A DNA stretch of 64,000 nt from Triticum aestivum (Eukaryota > Streptophyta > Magnoliopsida > Poales > Poaceae): the NCBI RefSeq assembly GCF_018294505.1, contig NC_057808.1, positions 351,671,494 through 351,735,493 of the forward strand, written 5' to 3'. This document shows positions 11,859-23,075 of this stretch, piece after piece. The notes beneath the pieces were generated by a model, which made no database searches, was not told the origin of the DNA, and saw nothing but the letters and a program-made list of their open reading frames with translations. The position numbers and the translations under genes are program-made. Positions within the stretch are counted from its first letter, which is position 1, and each line of letters begins with the position of its first letter.

Positions 11859-12384
11859 TGTTGGGGATATTACCACTGGGCGTAAACCGACCAGGAGAGG
11901 CCGGGTTAACTTCATAAGTAGTTCATCTGTATCTGAAGCCCATCAAGACAGACGGTGACGCTTCATGAAGGCCCAGGGCCCAAAGCCGGTTTAAGGCCTG
12001 TAGACACAAACCGGCATTGAGATGTAAACTTGTGTTGTAAGATAGAAGTAGCAGAGACCGAGCCGGACACGATTATGAGCCGGCCTCGGAGTCTGTAAAC
12101 CGACGGGCGTCAACCCATGTATATAAGGGGACGACCCGGCGGCGGTTCAGGGAGAACAGACAACAACTCGAGACTCAGGCAAAGCGTATTCGCTCCCTGG
12201 TCATCGAAACCCCATCAATTCCATCACAACTAGACGTAGGCTTTTACCTTCAAAATAAGGGGCCGAACTAGTATAAAACTCTCTTGCATCCCTTGTCCGC
12301 TTTAACCCCTTTAAGCTAACCCGTAGCGATGGCTCCACGACTAAGTCCTTTCTCTAGGACATCTGCCGTGACAAAACCACAACA
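11859..12384 (+). repeat. G1 5' LTR
   Basis: It runs from TGTTGGGGATATTACC to ACCACAACA, 526 bp. A TATA-like box TATATAAGG is at 12120-12128. The presumed primer-binding site TTGGCGCCCACCGTGG starts at 12386, immediately inside. An ATG at 12329 within the LTR opens the gag frame that reads straight through the primer-binding site. Confidence 0.93.
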
Positions 12385-14194
12385 GTTGGCGCCCACCGTG
12401 GGGCTATCGCACGATGGTTTCAAGTCCTTGGAGGGCAGCTTCGAAGGACTCAAGGGTTACGCTGTGGGCCGGATGACTAAGAGTCGTCGAGGCAAGCTCT
12501 ACATCGACGATGCAGGCTGGGGCCCCGAGGCCGGCTCAATCGAGTACAGGTACCGGGTCCCCTTTGGTGGCATACACGTTTTCATTGGCAAGATCGGTGA
12601 ACCGGGCCCTGAGCCGGACATCTGCACCGACCTCGTTGAAACGGCTCAGCGTGCGAGATCTGCCCGGGTCAAGCCTGTCATGAAGCGTGCCTTCGTGGGA
12701 GTTATCCATGGAGGTGAATCTAAGGATAGATCGGAATCTGGTGGTGAGACCATCGTTTATTCCGGCGACGAGTCATCGACTAGAGAGGCCGAGTCGTTAT
12801 ATCAGTTACAAGATGGCCGGATTGGGGGCTGTTCCGATGGCGACAGTATTCCGGACCCCTTTGATCTGCCAAACCGGGTGGCGATCTTCATGGCCGGCAC
12901 GCAACCAGCGCTCCACTCTTCGACCGCAACGGCGATGATTTCCGGATCAGCAGCGGCGGCAGCGGCTGGGGCAGGAGGCCCTGTGCGACCACTAGCTCAG
13001 GTTCTATCTGATTTGTTTGATGTGTTGGCAACGCTGATGGCGGAGGTTAACCCGGCGGATCAGGATGCACACAATGCGGAAATCGCGAAAGTGAAAGATC
13101 AAGTCACCCAGGCAAAAGCCGACTTAGCAGCTGAGGATACCAGGAGAGCCGCGGAGCGGGCCGCTTTGGATGCACAAGCTTACCGGATTATGCTGGATCA
13201 GAGTGCGTCGAACGAAGTCCTGAAGAGGAGGCACCGATCTCGCCTGCCGCCGTTTTGTGACGTTAGAAATCTCTTTAACACCCCAGGAGCAGGGACCAGT
13301 AATCCGCCGGTGGTAAACCGGGCAGAGGCACCCGGAGCAGGGGCGCCGGTTCAGCCACGTTTGGTGGATCCGCCTCGTCAGAACAACATTGTGGTACCTC
13401 ATGTCCCCACGCCACTGGGTCATTATTCTAACCCAATGGACAACATTGTCGCTGCCGCTTCACGGCTGGCGGCCATCCCGATCGAAGGCGATTCTCCAGC
13501 AGCGGTCGAGACGCGTCGGGTTAAGGAGCTTCTTCAGACAGCCTTGGTTCAACAGGAGGCTTATTCATATAGTCGCGATCGGATTCATTCGACTCCCCGT
13601 CCAAGCCGGAGTTACAGCAGGCGTATGGATGAACCGGTAGTATCAAGCAATTCGCGGAACCGTGATCCGCCCCGTGGCCATAACCCGGCGGGTGGTGCTG
13701 GTGATGATCAGGAGGTGGTGGACCGGGCTCGGGCACGCAGAGAGGCCGAGTTAGCGGCACAGCACGAGGCCCGTCAGCTTACTCCGGTTTGTCCAACCAC
13801 ATCGGTGGAACCAGGAGTTACCTCTAGTTCCTTGGGAGTGCCGTGTCTTGTCCCAGCGTTGCGCAATGTGTGCCTGCCCAAGGATTTCAAGGGCCCGCGC
13901 AAGGTGCCGAATTACACCGCCGGTTTATCCCCTGAAACATGGGTTGAAAGCTAGGAGATGGCCATGGAGGTGCTGGACGTGGATGATGCGGCATGTGCGA
14001 AGTTCTTCACCATGATGCTAGAAGGAACGGCCCGCACTTGGCTAAAGAGCTTACCGGCTAATTCTATCAGGTCATGGGCCAAGTTGAGAGCCCGGTTTAT
14101 TCAGAATTTCAAGGATACATGCAAGCAGCCCATGTCAATTGTGGACTTAGCTGCGTGTGTCCAGGAGGAAGGAGAGTCAAGAACCCATTGGGTG
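12329..14194 (+). pseudogene. G1 gag, N-terminal part
   Basis: An open frame from ATG 12329 runs to TAG at 13952-13954, and the same frame continues from 13955 to the N1 insertion at 14194. The first ~20 residues come from LTR and primer-binding-site sequence, so the real start could be further in, for example in the MTKSRRGKL region (12473). The central part is Ala/Pro-rich with a Glu/Lys/Ala-rich helix. The part after the stop (RTWLKSLPANSI, WAKLRARFIQNF) is the retrotransposon gag core (Retrotrans_gag type). Gag would form the RNA-packaging particle. The amber stop and the N1 insertion break the frame. Confidence 0.85.
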
Positions 14195-15020
14195 TGTCAG
14201 AGTAATTGGACACGGGTATCCCAAAGACGGCAAGACAATATTTCAAGACATCAGGGCTAGCAACGCCCCTCAGTCCGACTGCCCGGCCGCTCCTGCCGGC
14301 TCCCCGTCCGACTGCTCCACCCGGCCGGCTGCCCGGCCGGCTGCCAGCTGACCGACCGCACCGACTAGCCGGCTGCCGACTGCAGTCCGACCCGGCATCG
14401 ACAAGACCCCGACGAGACGACCATACCGCGGACAAGACAACCGTACCGCAACACCATCATGTATAGTGTCACTTGTCCCCTGGCACTATTCATGAAGTGA
14501 CCTAGGGGACAAGCATGACATGCACCATGCCTTGCTCCCATACCTCCACATAGCTTAGATACAAAGCTACCCTCTCCTATAAAAGGAGACACACATCCAT
14601 CCATCCATGGATGGACTCACGTACACACTCACACAAGCAAGCTAGCTAGCAAGAGAGCTAGCTAGCCATCCATCCATCCATTCCCACGGGCAAGCTTGCC
14701 CAAGCACACATACGGCCATGCTCATGGTCGGCCACTAAAGCATGCTTTGTGCATGCATATATGGGGCCAGACGCCCATGGCACTGCCCCCAGATACAGCT
14801 CTAGGAGCACTTTGTACTGCCCGACGTACACCCCGGATATATATGCTCATACATGCAGGAGTAGGGGTATTATCTCTCCGGAGAGCCCCGAACCTGGGTA
14901 AACTAGCGCGTGCTACTCGCATACCCGCTCCCGGTCCTATCAGCAGCAGTCTTACCCTCACACAAAGCCCTTGTGGCATCTGTCGATTCACACCCCCCCC
15001 CCCGTGAGAATACCACGACA
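14195..15020 (+). repeat. N1 5' LTR
   Basis: It starts TGTCAGAGTAATTGG and ends ATACCACGACA, 826 bp. TATA box TATAAAAGG is at 14578-14586. It contains a (CATC)n tract near 14595 and again near 14665, and runs of the tetramer ctag. About eight substitutions separate it from the 3' LTR, so N1 is younger than G1. Confidence 0.93.
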
Positions 15021-16462
15021 GTTGGCGCCCACCGTGGGGCGGTACTACTACTATGCTACCACGCTGCTGCTGGTTTCGCAGTCCGGGCGGGACCATTCTC
15101 GCCATCACTGCCGCGGCGTCGTGCCGTCCCTCCGACAGCGGTCGAGGGCTTGATATCGACGCACCCTCGGAATGGCCGCGAGGGGCGGCACGTCCTCGCC
15201 GTCGGCCTCGCCTTCGCCGTCACCGCCGCGGCGTCGCGCCGTTTCTCCGGTAGCGCTCGGGGGCTCGACTCCGACCCACCCCCGGAGCGGCCGCGCGGGA
15301 CGGCGCGTCCTCGCCGTCGGCCTCACCTTCGTCACCGCCACCACAGCGCCGACTGCGTCGCCGCCATCCCGGCCTCCCATGCGCCCCGCGCCTCGTCTCG
15401 CTCCGGCGTGTGCGTCGGCACCTCCCCGCGCCAGATGACGCCCCAGCCGTGCGCCCGCGCACGTCCCCGTGTCTGCGCACTGACTCCGCGTCCCGCGCCG
15501 TCCGGCTTGCCGCTGCCGTTTCCTACGCGCCGGCTCCGTGGTTCGGCCCCGCTCTCAGCAGCGCACCGGGGCTCCGCGCCCCCGCCACCTACACCACGCC
15601 CAGCCCGGCCCGCCGGGTGCTCTGCTCGCTAGCCGGCTCCCCGCCGCACGGCCCCCATCCGCGACTACCTCCACTGAGCCCGCGTGCTCCGCCAGCTTCC
15701 CCAGCACGTCTGCCGACTCGTCGCGCCCGACCGCCTCCTCGCACGCGTGCCGGCCCGCCGGCTCCTGGCGCTCCAGCTACGCCTCCTCGCGCCCGCAACT
15801 ACACCGTGGCCGTCCGCCTCCGCCTTCCCGCCATGGCGGCACGGCCCCGTCGCCGACTCCCCGATGCTGGCCCGCCTTGCGCCGGTTCCGCCCCGTACCG
15901 ACTCCCGCCCCGGTGCTAGCCGGCTTCGCCTACTCGCCCGCCACCCCGGCCGACTCCGGCCCCGGTGCCAGGCGGCCTCGCCTGCTCGCCCGCCTCCGTC
16001 CGCCGCGCGGCTCCACTGCCCCCGACCCGCCTCCGCCTTCCCCGCGCGCGCCGGGCCGGCTCGCCGCTCGCCGGCGCCGCTAGCTCGGCCACGGGCCTCC
16101 TCCGCTCCACGCCGGCTCGCGGCTTCGCCTGCACCCACGCCCGTCGCCTGCCCGACCTCCCGCTCCAAGGCCGGCTCCCCCCTTCCCCGCATCCGGCCGG
16201 CTGCTCAGCCGGCTCGAGCGCGGTGACCGGCTGCGCTCCTCCTCCGGCTGCCCACGCGGGGACAGAAAACAGAGAATGGGAGGAGGAGTCCGACTGGAAA
16301 AGTCAAGGGCAAAAAAAAGAGAGAGAAGGAAAGAAAGAGGTCGGCTGGGACAAAGAAAAGGAAAAACCCCGTCTATCCGTCCGCCTGCTTCGTCACTCGG
16401 ACGGCCGAACGCGACCTGGCCTGCCTGTCCGCCTCGACGCCTGGCCGGTCGAACCTCGGCCC
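15021..16462 (+). other. N1 interior: GC-rich, Pro/Arg/Ala-type pseudo-frames, no gene
   Basis: This stretch is dominated by gccgcc and cgccgtc motifs and has long open frames on both strands simply because stop codons are rare. Local direct repeats of about 145 bp occur at 15090-15370 (for example cgtcctcgccgtcggcctc near 15190 and 15306). I see no known domain. It may be captured promoter or exon sequence from a GC-rich host gene, but I cannot identify a source. Confidence 0.7.
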
Positions 16463-16720
16463 GAATCTCGGGGACTACACCCGGCGGGTGTGCTGACGCG
16501 CCCCCGCGAGGAGAGAAGACAAAGTAGTCGCCGGGAGATCCGGCCCGACTGCTCAGCAGTCGACCCGAATCTCGGGGGCTACACCCAGCGGGTGCGCTGA
16601 TGCGCCCCCGCGAGGAGAGAAGACAAAGTAGCTGCTGGAAGATCCGGCCCGACTGCTCAGCAGTCGGCCCGAATCTCGGGGGCTACACCCAGTGGGTGCG
16701 CTGGCGCGCCCCCACGTAAG
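16463..16720 (+). repeat. N1 internal 104-bp tandem repeat
   Basis: Units start at 16463, 16567 and 16671 with gaatctcgggg, followed by actacacccggcggg or ctacacccagcggg and a gaggagagaagacaaag block. The core ctcgggggctac is nearly identical to the N1 polypurine tract cttgggggctac at 17552-17563. Confidence 0.88.
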
Positions 16721-17563
16721 ATTGCAGACAAGAGAAGAATTTTGTCCGGTTGCCAGCAGCCGGCAGAAGAAGAAAAAGGGTGCTGCAAGACGCCTCGCCG
16801 CCTGGCCGGTCGAGCCTGACTGGTCGGGACCCTCCTTCGAGCGCCCGGGGGGCTCGAAGGCTACACCCAGCGGGTGCGCCGGCTCTCTTCGGCAAACTCC
16901 GCCTCGGCTACACGAAAACCAATGTGAGCTCCTCACCCGCAGATTTTTGCACCGCAAGAGCACGGATAACCCCGAGCGATGCTCGGGGGCTATCTCCGCA
17001 TTTCATTACAGTTGCATCACTGTTCGCCCCGGCGCCAGCCAGAGTTGGCCCGGGGGCTGGCCGCTTGGCCTGAGACGTTAGTTCCCGCAGACGGCTTAGT
17101 AGCGTGCGCGGCATGAAAAGCCCACTCTTAGTCACAGACCGCAGAGCGGCTGTCCGACTGGCAAGAGTGAACGCTGAAGGCCACCCACGCGAAAAACGTC
17201 CGGGAAGAAAAACGTTTCGGGCGACCCGACCGTTTTCTTTATAAGTATCTACTCGGTTAAATTCGCTCCCAGAGTCTGAGTATTGTACACTCCACTCCGC
17301 GGCCCACTCTCAGCCACAGACCGCAGAGCGGCTGTCCGGCAAGCGAGAGCACAAGCCAAAGAGCGGAGGGAACATGAAAAAGATTGAAGGGGGCTCGGAC
17401 GAAACCGAGTCGGCACCCTCCGCATAAAACTTGCAGTGCTAAAAAGCAATCATTTGATATATCCGCATGGACTAACTTTGTCTTTTGCATGATCATTTCC
17501 ATGAACACTCGCGAAAAAACCTCCGCCCGACTTTGCCAAGTTGCCCGGAGGCTTGGGGGCTAC

Positions 17564-18392
17564 TGTCGGAGTAATTGGACACGGGTATCGCGAAGACGGC
17601 AAGACAATATTTCAAGACATCGGGGCTAGCAACGCCCCTCAGTCCGACTGCCCGGCCGCTCCTGCCGGCTCCCCGTCCGACTGCTCCACCCGGCCGGCTG
17701 CCCGGCCGGCTGCCAGCTGACCGACCGCACCGACTAGCCGGCTGCCGACTGCAGTCCGACCCGGCATCGACAAGACCCCGACGAGACGACCATACCGCGG
17801 ACAAGACAACCGTACCGCAACACCATCATGTATAGTGTCACTTGTCCCCTGGCACTATTCATGAAGTGACCTAGGGGACAAGCATGACATGCACCATGCC
17901 TTGCTCCCATACCTCCACATAGCTTAGATACAAAGCTACCCTCTCCTATAAAAGGAGACACACATCCATCCATCCATGGATGGACTCACGTACACACTCA
18001 CACAAGCAAGCTAGCTAGCAAGAGAGCTAGCTAGCCATCCATCCATCCATCCATTCCCACGGGCAAGCTTGCCCAAGCACACATACGGCCATGCTCATGG
18101 CCGGCCACTAAAGCATGCTTTGTGCATGCATATATGGGGCCAGACGCCCATGGCACTGCCCCCAGATACAGCTCTAGGAGCACTTTGTACTGCCCGACGT
18201 ACACCCCGGATATATATGCTCAGACATGCAGGAGTAGGGGTATTATCTCTCCGGAGAGCCCCGAACCTGGGTAAACTAGCGCGTGCTACTCGCATACCCG
18301 CTCCCGGTCCTATCAGCAGCAGTCTTACCCTCACACAAAGCCCTTGTGGCATCTGTCGATTCACACCCCCCCCCCGTGAGAATACCATGACA
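17564..18392 (+). repeat. N1 3' LTR
   Basis: It starts TGTCGGAGTAATTGG and ends ATACCATGACA, 829 bp. TATA box TATAAAAGG is at 17947-17955. It has one more CATC tetramer than the 5' LTR. Confidence 0.93.
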
Positions 18393-19111
18393 GGGTGCGC
18401 CGGGTTTCGGAGATTTTGCATTCATCAGACCGCATCAACGCTGACACCGCAGTTTTAACATTGGAAGGCAATTGCCGGTTTGAACCCTTGAAGTTGAAGT
18501 TGGGACGGCTCAAACGTCATTGTAATGACATGGGAACCCTCATGGCTGCACTGGTGAAGTATGCCGACTCTGATAGTACCAAGGATCCCGAGTCTGATGA
18601 TGATAAGACAGGGAAGGGAAAGAAGGGCGGCAACGCCAAGGGGTAGCACCACAACCCGGCAGGTCATGGAAACGGCGGCAAGCGTAAAGCGGACCACGGT
18701 TTAGACTTTGTGGCTAACACTAATAGACACAACAAGGGCCAGCGGCGTAAGGGTAAACCGCCCCGGCGCAGTGGAATGCCGAATCCTAATCCGGACCGTT
18801 CGTCGTATCTGTTGAATCGGCCCTGTCCAAAGCATGGGACGAAGGAGGAACCGTCTACTCACCTCTGGAAAGATTGTTACATCATGCAAGAGTTCAAAAA
18901 TTCTGATTCTTTCCAGTATGATCATGGATCAGGAGGCGGTTCGGGCTCTGGCTCTCATGGGCCAGGTTATGGCGGAGGAAATTCCGGTTCAGGATTCCAT
19001 GGCAATCAGGGTGGACATAACAATCAATGTAATCAAGGTAACCAAGGTGGCTATAATCATCAGGGCAATCAGCAGCAATAGCAGTCGGGTTACCAGAGCA
19101 ACCCGAAGCAG
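18393..19111 (+). pseudogene. G1 gag, C-terminal part
   Basis: After N1 the gag frame resumes (SEILHSSDRINADT), with TAG at 18644-18646 and TAG at 19079-19081 in the same frame. CPKHGTKEEPSTHLWKDC (about 18822-18875) is an atypical zinc-knuckle-like Cys/His motif. It is followed by a Gly/Ser/Asn/Gln-rich tail with HNNQ and NQGG repeats. Two of the stops replace CAG-type Gln codons by the look of the context. The segment would bind the RNA genome. It runs on in frame into the protease. Confidence 0.82.
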
Positions 19112-19924
19112 TTGAATAGCGGACAGTATCATGTCTTCACCACTAGCTTGGACAAGCGCGATCAGAAGCTTCATAAAAGGGTGGTGAATGCCATTGAACC
19201 GGCGGTGCCCCGTTATTTGCGCTGGTCCGAGCAGCCCATTGTGTGGGGTAGAGAACATCATCCACCCCGGGTTGACAATCCGGGTCATCTGGCTCTGGTG
19301 GTGGCACCTCAGGTGGGAGGTTATAAGTTCGCTAAGGTACGCATGGATGGAGGGAGTAGTATCAATATCCTTTATTATGAAACTTTCCATTGCATGGGGC
19401 TAACAGATAAAAATCTTAAACCGTCCAATACGATGTTCCATGGTGTGGTGCCTGGTAAGTCGGCATATCCTGTTGGTAAGATAGCTCTGGAGGTGGCTTT
19501 TGGAGATGAGCATGACTCGAGATCAGATACCTTGACCTTTGAAGTGGTGAAAATCAGAAGCCCGTATCATGCCCTATTTGGACGGCCAGCTTATGCTAAG
19601 TTTATGGCACGGCCTTGTTATGTCTATCTACAGCTCAGGATGCCGGGATGCAAGGGAACTATAACCGTGCATGGAAGCCGCAAGATTGCTCTGGAGTGTG
19701 AGGAAGGTGATGCGGCTTATGCTGAGTCGGTTTGTGCAACAGAGGAGTTGAAGTTTTACAAGGACAATGTTGATCCGGCAAATATGACTTCGTTGAAGAA
19801 ACCAACTACGGAGCATGATCCGGCCCTGAAGTTTAAATCGGCTGATGAGACTAAACTTGTTGACTTCGTGCCTGGCGATTCATCCAAGCAGTTTAGCATC
19901 AGCGCTAACTTGGATCCGAAATAG
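19112..19924 (+). pseudogene. G1 aspartic protease region
   Basis: This is open frame, the same frame as gag. MDGGSSINILYYETF (about 19344-19388) is the retropepsin-like active site, with Asp-Gly-Gly-Ser in place of the usual Asp-Ser/Thr-Gly, common in grass Tat-type elements. A second conserved stretch YHALFGRPAYAKF follows, where the LFGRPAYAKF block forms the end of the fold. The frame closes at TAG 19922-19924, just before RT. The protease would cut the Gag-Pol polyprotein. Confidence 0.85.
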
Positions 19925-21270
19925 GAAAGCGCGCTCATCGAGTTCATCCGTGAGAATCGGGACATCTTTGCATGGAAGCCTTCTGACATGCCTGGTGTAC
20001 CGAGAGAACTCGCTGAGTACACTCTCAATGTTGATCCTAAGTATAAACCGGTCAAGCAGTTTCTCCGCCGGTTCAATGAAGAAATACGCAAAGCTATTGG
20101 AGAAGAAGTAGCCAGGCTCTTAGCGGCTGGATTTATCGTTGAAGTATTCCATCCTGAGTGGTTGGCTAATCCGGTGCTGGTCCTCAAGAAGAATGGCACT
20201 TGGCGTATGTGTGTGGACTACACAGATCTCAACAAAGCTTGTCCAGCAGATCCTTTTGCCCTCCCCCGTATTGATCAAATTATTGATGCTACGGCGGGTT
20301 GTGAGCGTTTAAGTTTTTTGGATGCATATTCTAGTTATCATCAGATCAAAATGGCAGTTAAGGACCAGGAGAAGACAACCTTCATAACTCCCTTTGGAGC
20401 CTTCTGCTATGTGTCCATGCCCTTTGGGCTCAAGAGTGCACAGGCAACTTATCAACGGTGTGTGCAGAATTGTCTTCATAAACAGATCGGCTGCAATGTT
20501 CATGCCTATGTGGATGATATTGTGGTAAAATCAAGGAAGAAGGAGACATTGATTGATGACTTGAAGGAAACCTTTGATAACCTGCGGGGAAGCTCCTGGG
20601 CTTTTTGGTGTCTAACAGGGGCATTGAAGCTAATCCGGAAAAGATCAAAGCCATCACCTCCTTGGCTAAACGAAAGTGTATCAATGATGTTCAATGCCTG
20701 GCAGGCCGGATTGCCGCGTTGAGCCATTTTGTCAGTCGCCTCGGCGAGAAGGCCATCCATTTGTATCAGATGCTGAAGAAAACGGATAACTTCGTCTGGA
20801 GTGACGCCGCTAATGAAGCATTTGAGGACTTAAAGCGGCAGCTAGCTAATCCGCCGGTTCTCGCTGCTCCGGTTGACAAAGAGCCATTGTTGCTATATGT
20901 GGCAACTAACGCTCGGGCTGTTAGTGTGGCTATTGTGGTGGAGCGCAAGGAGGCAGGAAAGGAATATCCGGTTCAGCGGCCGGTTTACTATATTAGTGAG
21001 GTACTCATTGAATCCAAGCAGAGGTACCCGCATTGGCAAAAGTTGGTGTACGGGGTTTTTCATGGCAAGCCGGAAGCTTAAGCAGTATTTCCAAGGTCAT
21101 CCCATCACGGTGGTCAGCTCTGCTCCTTTTGGGGATATAATCCAGAATAGGGAGGCAACTGGTCGGATTGCTAAGTGGGCTATCGAGCTCGGGCCTCACG
21201 GGTTGAAATACATACCCCGAACGGCGATCAAATCTCAGACACTTGTGGATTTCATCAATGATTGGACAGA
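19925..21270 (+). pseudogene. G1 reverse transcriptase and first (degenerate) RNase H
   Basis: The frame from the TAG at 19922 to about 20595 carries the RT: FIVEVFHPEWLANPVLV, WRMCVDYTDLNKACP, and the YVDDIVVKS catalytic box at about 20509-20535. The reading frame then shifts by one (20595-21075: GFLVSNRGIEANPEK, FVWSDAANEAFEDL) and shifts back near 21075. The first RNase H begins at LLLYVATNARAVSVAI, where the usual catalytic Asp after Tyr is missing. It therefore looks like the inactive connection-type RNase H found in Tat elements. Two frameshifts make this region defective. Confidence 0.88.
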
Positions 21271-23075
21271 ATTACAAGCGCCAGAAGAGAAGCCGGATCA
21301 CATTTATTGGACTATTCATTTTGATGGGTCCAGGCAATTGGATGGCTCGGGGGCTGGAGTCGTGTTAACTTCCCCACGAGGTGATAAGTTTTGTTATGTT
21401 CTCCGTTTAATGTTCCCTTGCACTAATAATGCAGCTGAATATGAGGCCTTACTCCATGGTCTTCGGATGGCTAAGGAGATGAATCTCAGCCGAGTTAAGT
21501 GCTTCGGTGACTCGGATCTGGTGGCTCAACAAGTGTCCGGCACTTGGGATTCCAAGGACCCACTAATGGCAGCATATCGTCGTGAGGTGGATATTGTTGC
21601 AGGTCACTTCAAAGGTTATCAGGTGGATCATGTGGACCGGCGGAAGAATGAAGCGGCAGACGCTTTAAGCCGCCTGGGTTCCCAACGTAAACCGGTTCCA
21701 CCTAATGTCTTCCTGGATGTTTTGCATAATCCATCCGTCAAGCTCCCTGGTGAAGAGGATTTGGCTGTTCCTGATCCGGAGGCTCAATTGGTGGCAGCTC
21801 TACATCTTATCCCGGATTGGGCGGTTCCGTATCTGGCGTATATAAACCGGGGCGAGTTACCAGAGGATGAAACTTTGGCCAGACAGATAACCCGGCGGTC
21901 CAAGTCCATGACTATTATCAATGGAGAGTTACATCATTGCAGTGTGACAGGGCCGTTTCAACGCTGTGTATCTCCTGAGGAAGGCCGTGAAATTTTGCAT
22001 GAGATCCACGAAGGAGATTGTGGACACCACGCCGGTTCAAAATCTTTGGTGGCCAAGGCGTTTCGTCACGGTTTCTATTGGTTGACAGCTCATGCTGATG
22101 CCGAGGACTTGGTTAAAAGATGTGATGGCTGTCAGAAATTCTCACGGCGTGCTCATGTACCAGCTCAAGAATTGAGGATGATTCCAATCACCTGGCCGTT
22201 TGCAACTTGGGGGCTGGATATGGTTGGGCCTTTCAAGAGGTCCAAGGACAAGAAGACCCACCTTTTGGTGGCGGTTGATAAGTTCACGAAGTGGGTGGAG
22301 GCAGAGCCAGTTAGTAAGTGTGACGCAGCCACGGCAGTTCAATTCATCAAAAAGGTGATCTTCCGGTTTGGCTTTCCACACAGCATTATAACAGACAATG
22401 GTACCAATCTGTCAAAGGGTGCCATGAAGGAGTTCTGTCAACGTGAGCACATCCGGCTTGACGTGTCATCAGTGGCTCACCCCCAGTCCAATGGTCAAGC
22501 GGAGAGGGCCAATCAAGAGATCTTGAGAGGCATCAAACCCCGGCTTATGGTTCCTTTGCAACGGACGCCGGGTTGTTGGGTTGAGGAGTTACCTTCAGTG
22601 TTATGGAGCATCAATACCACACCCAACAGATCGACAGGCTACACGCCGTTCTTCATGGTTTATGGAGCGGAAGCGGTTCTTCCTAGTGACATCCGTCATG
22701 ACTCGCCTCGTGTAGCGGCATATGTTGAAGCGGATAACGAGAAGGCACGGCAGGAAGCTCTTGACCTGTTAGATGAGGAGCGTGACATGGCGGCAGCCCG
22801 TTCGGCGATTTATCAGCAAGATCTGCGTCGTTATCATAGCCGCCGGGTTAGAACCAGAACCTTTCAAGAAGGAGATTTGGTGCTTCGACTCATCCAGGAT
22901 CAGACGGATATGCACAAGCTATCCCCCCTTGGGAAGGACCTTTTGTGGTCAGCAAGGATCTGCACAATGGGTCGTACTACCTAATCGATGTTCGAGAGCG
23001 CAAAGACTCACGTAAATCGGAGGAGGAGACCAACCGGCCGTGGAATATTGCTCATCTTCGGCCCTACTATACTTG
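21271..23075 (+). pseudogene. G1 second RNase H (archaeal-type) and integrase
   Basis: A complete RNase H starts at WTIHFDGSRQLDGSG (about 21310), with AEYEALL, CFGDSDLVAQ and NEAADALSR carrying the Asp, Glu, Asp and Asp residues. The integrase follows. Its zinc domain has HEGDCGHH and CDGCQ, and its core has GLDMVGPF, ITDNGTN and NGQAERANQE, giving D, D and E. The end is PWNIAHLRPYY. A one-base loss in a C run near 22925 shifts the frame just before that C-terminus. No chromodomain is seen. Two RNase H domains in series mark the Tat lineage. Confidence 0.9.

Larger units (their letters stand above)
14195..18392 (+). mobile_element. N1: non-autonomous LTR retrotransposon without coding capacity
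   Basis: LTRs 14195-15020 and 17564-18392 are flanked by TSD GGGTG (14190-14194 and 18393-18397). The primer-binding site at 15021-15040 (GTTGGCGCCCACCGTGGGGC) is the same as in G1. The polypurine tract GGCTTGGGGGCTAC (17550-17563) sits directly before the 3' LTR. The 2.5-kb interior has no retroelement domain in any frame; it is very GC-rich from 15021 to 16260 and has a 104-bp repeat at 16463-16720. The size suggests a small LARD-type element, which may have moved using a gypsy machinery that shares its primer-binding site. Confidence 0.93.

Noticed and set aside
14910..16600. Long GC-rich open frames on both strands (up to 240 codons)
   Set aside because: Frames overlap on five or six phases, are Pro/Arg/Ala-rich and have no domain; this is an effect of base composition inside N1.
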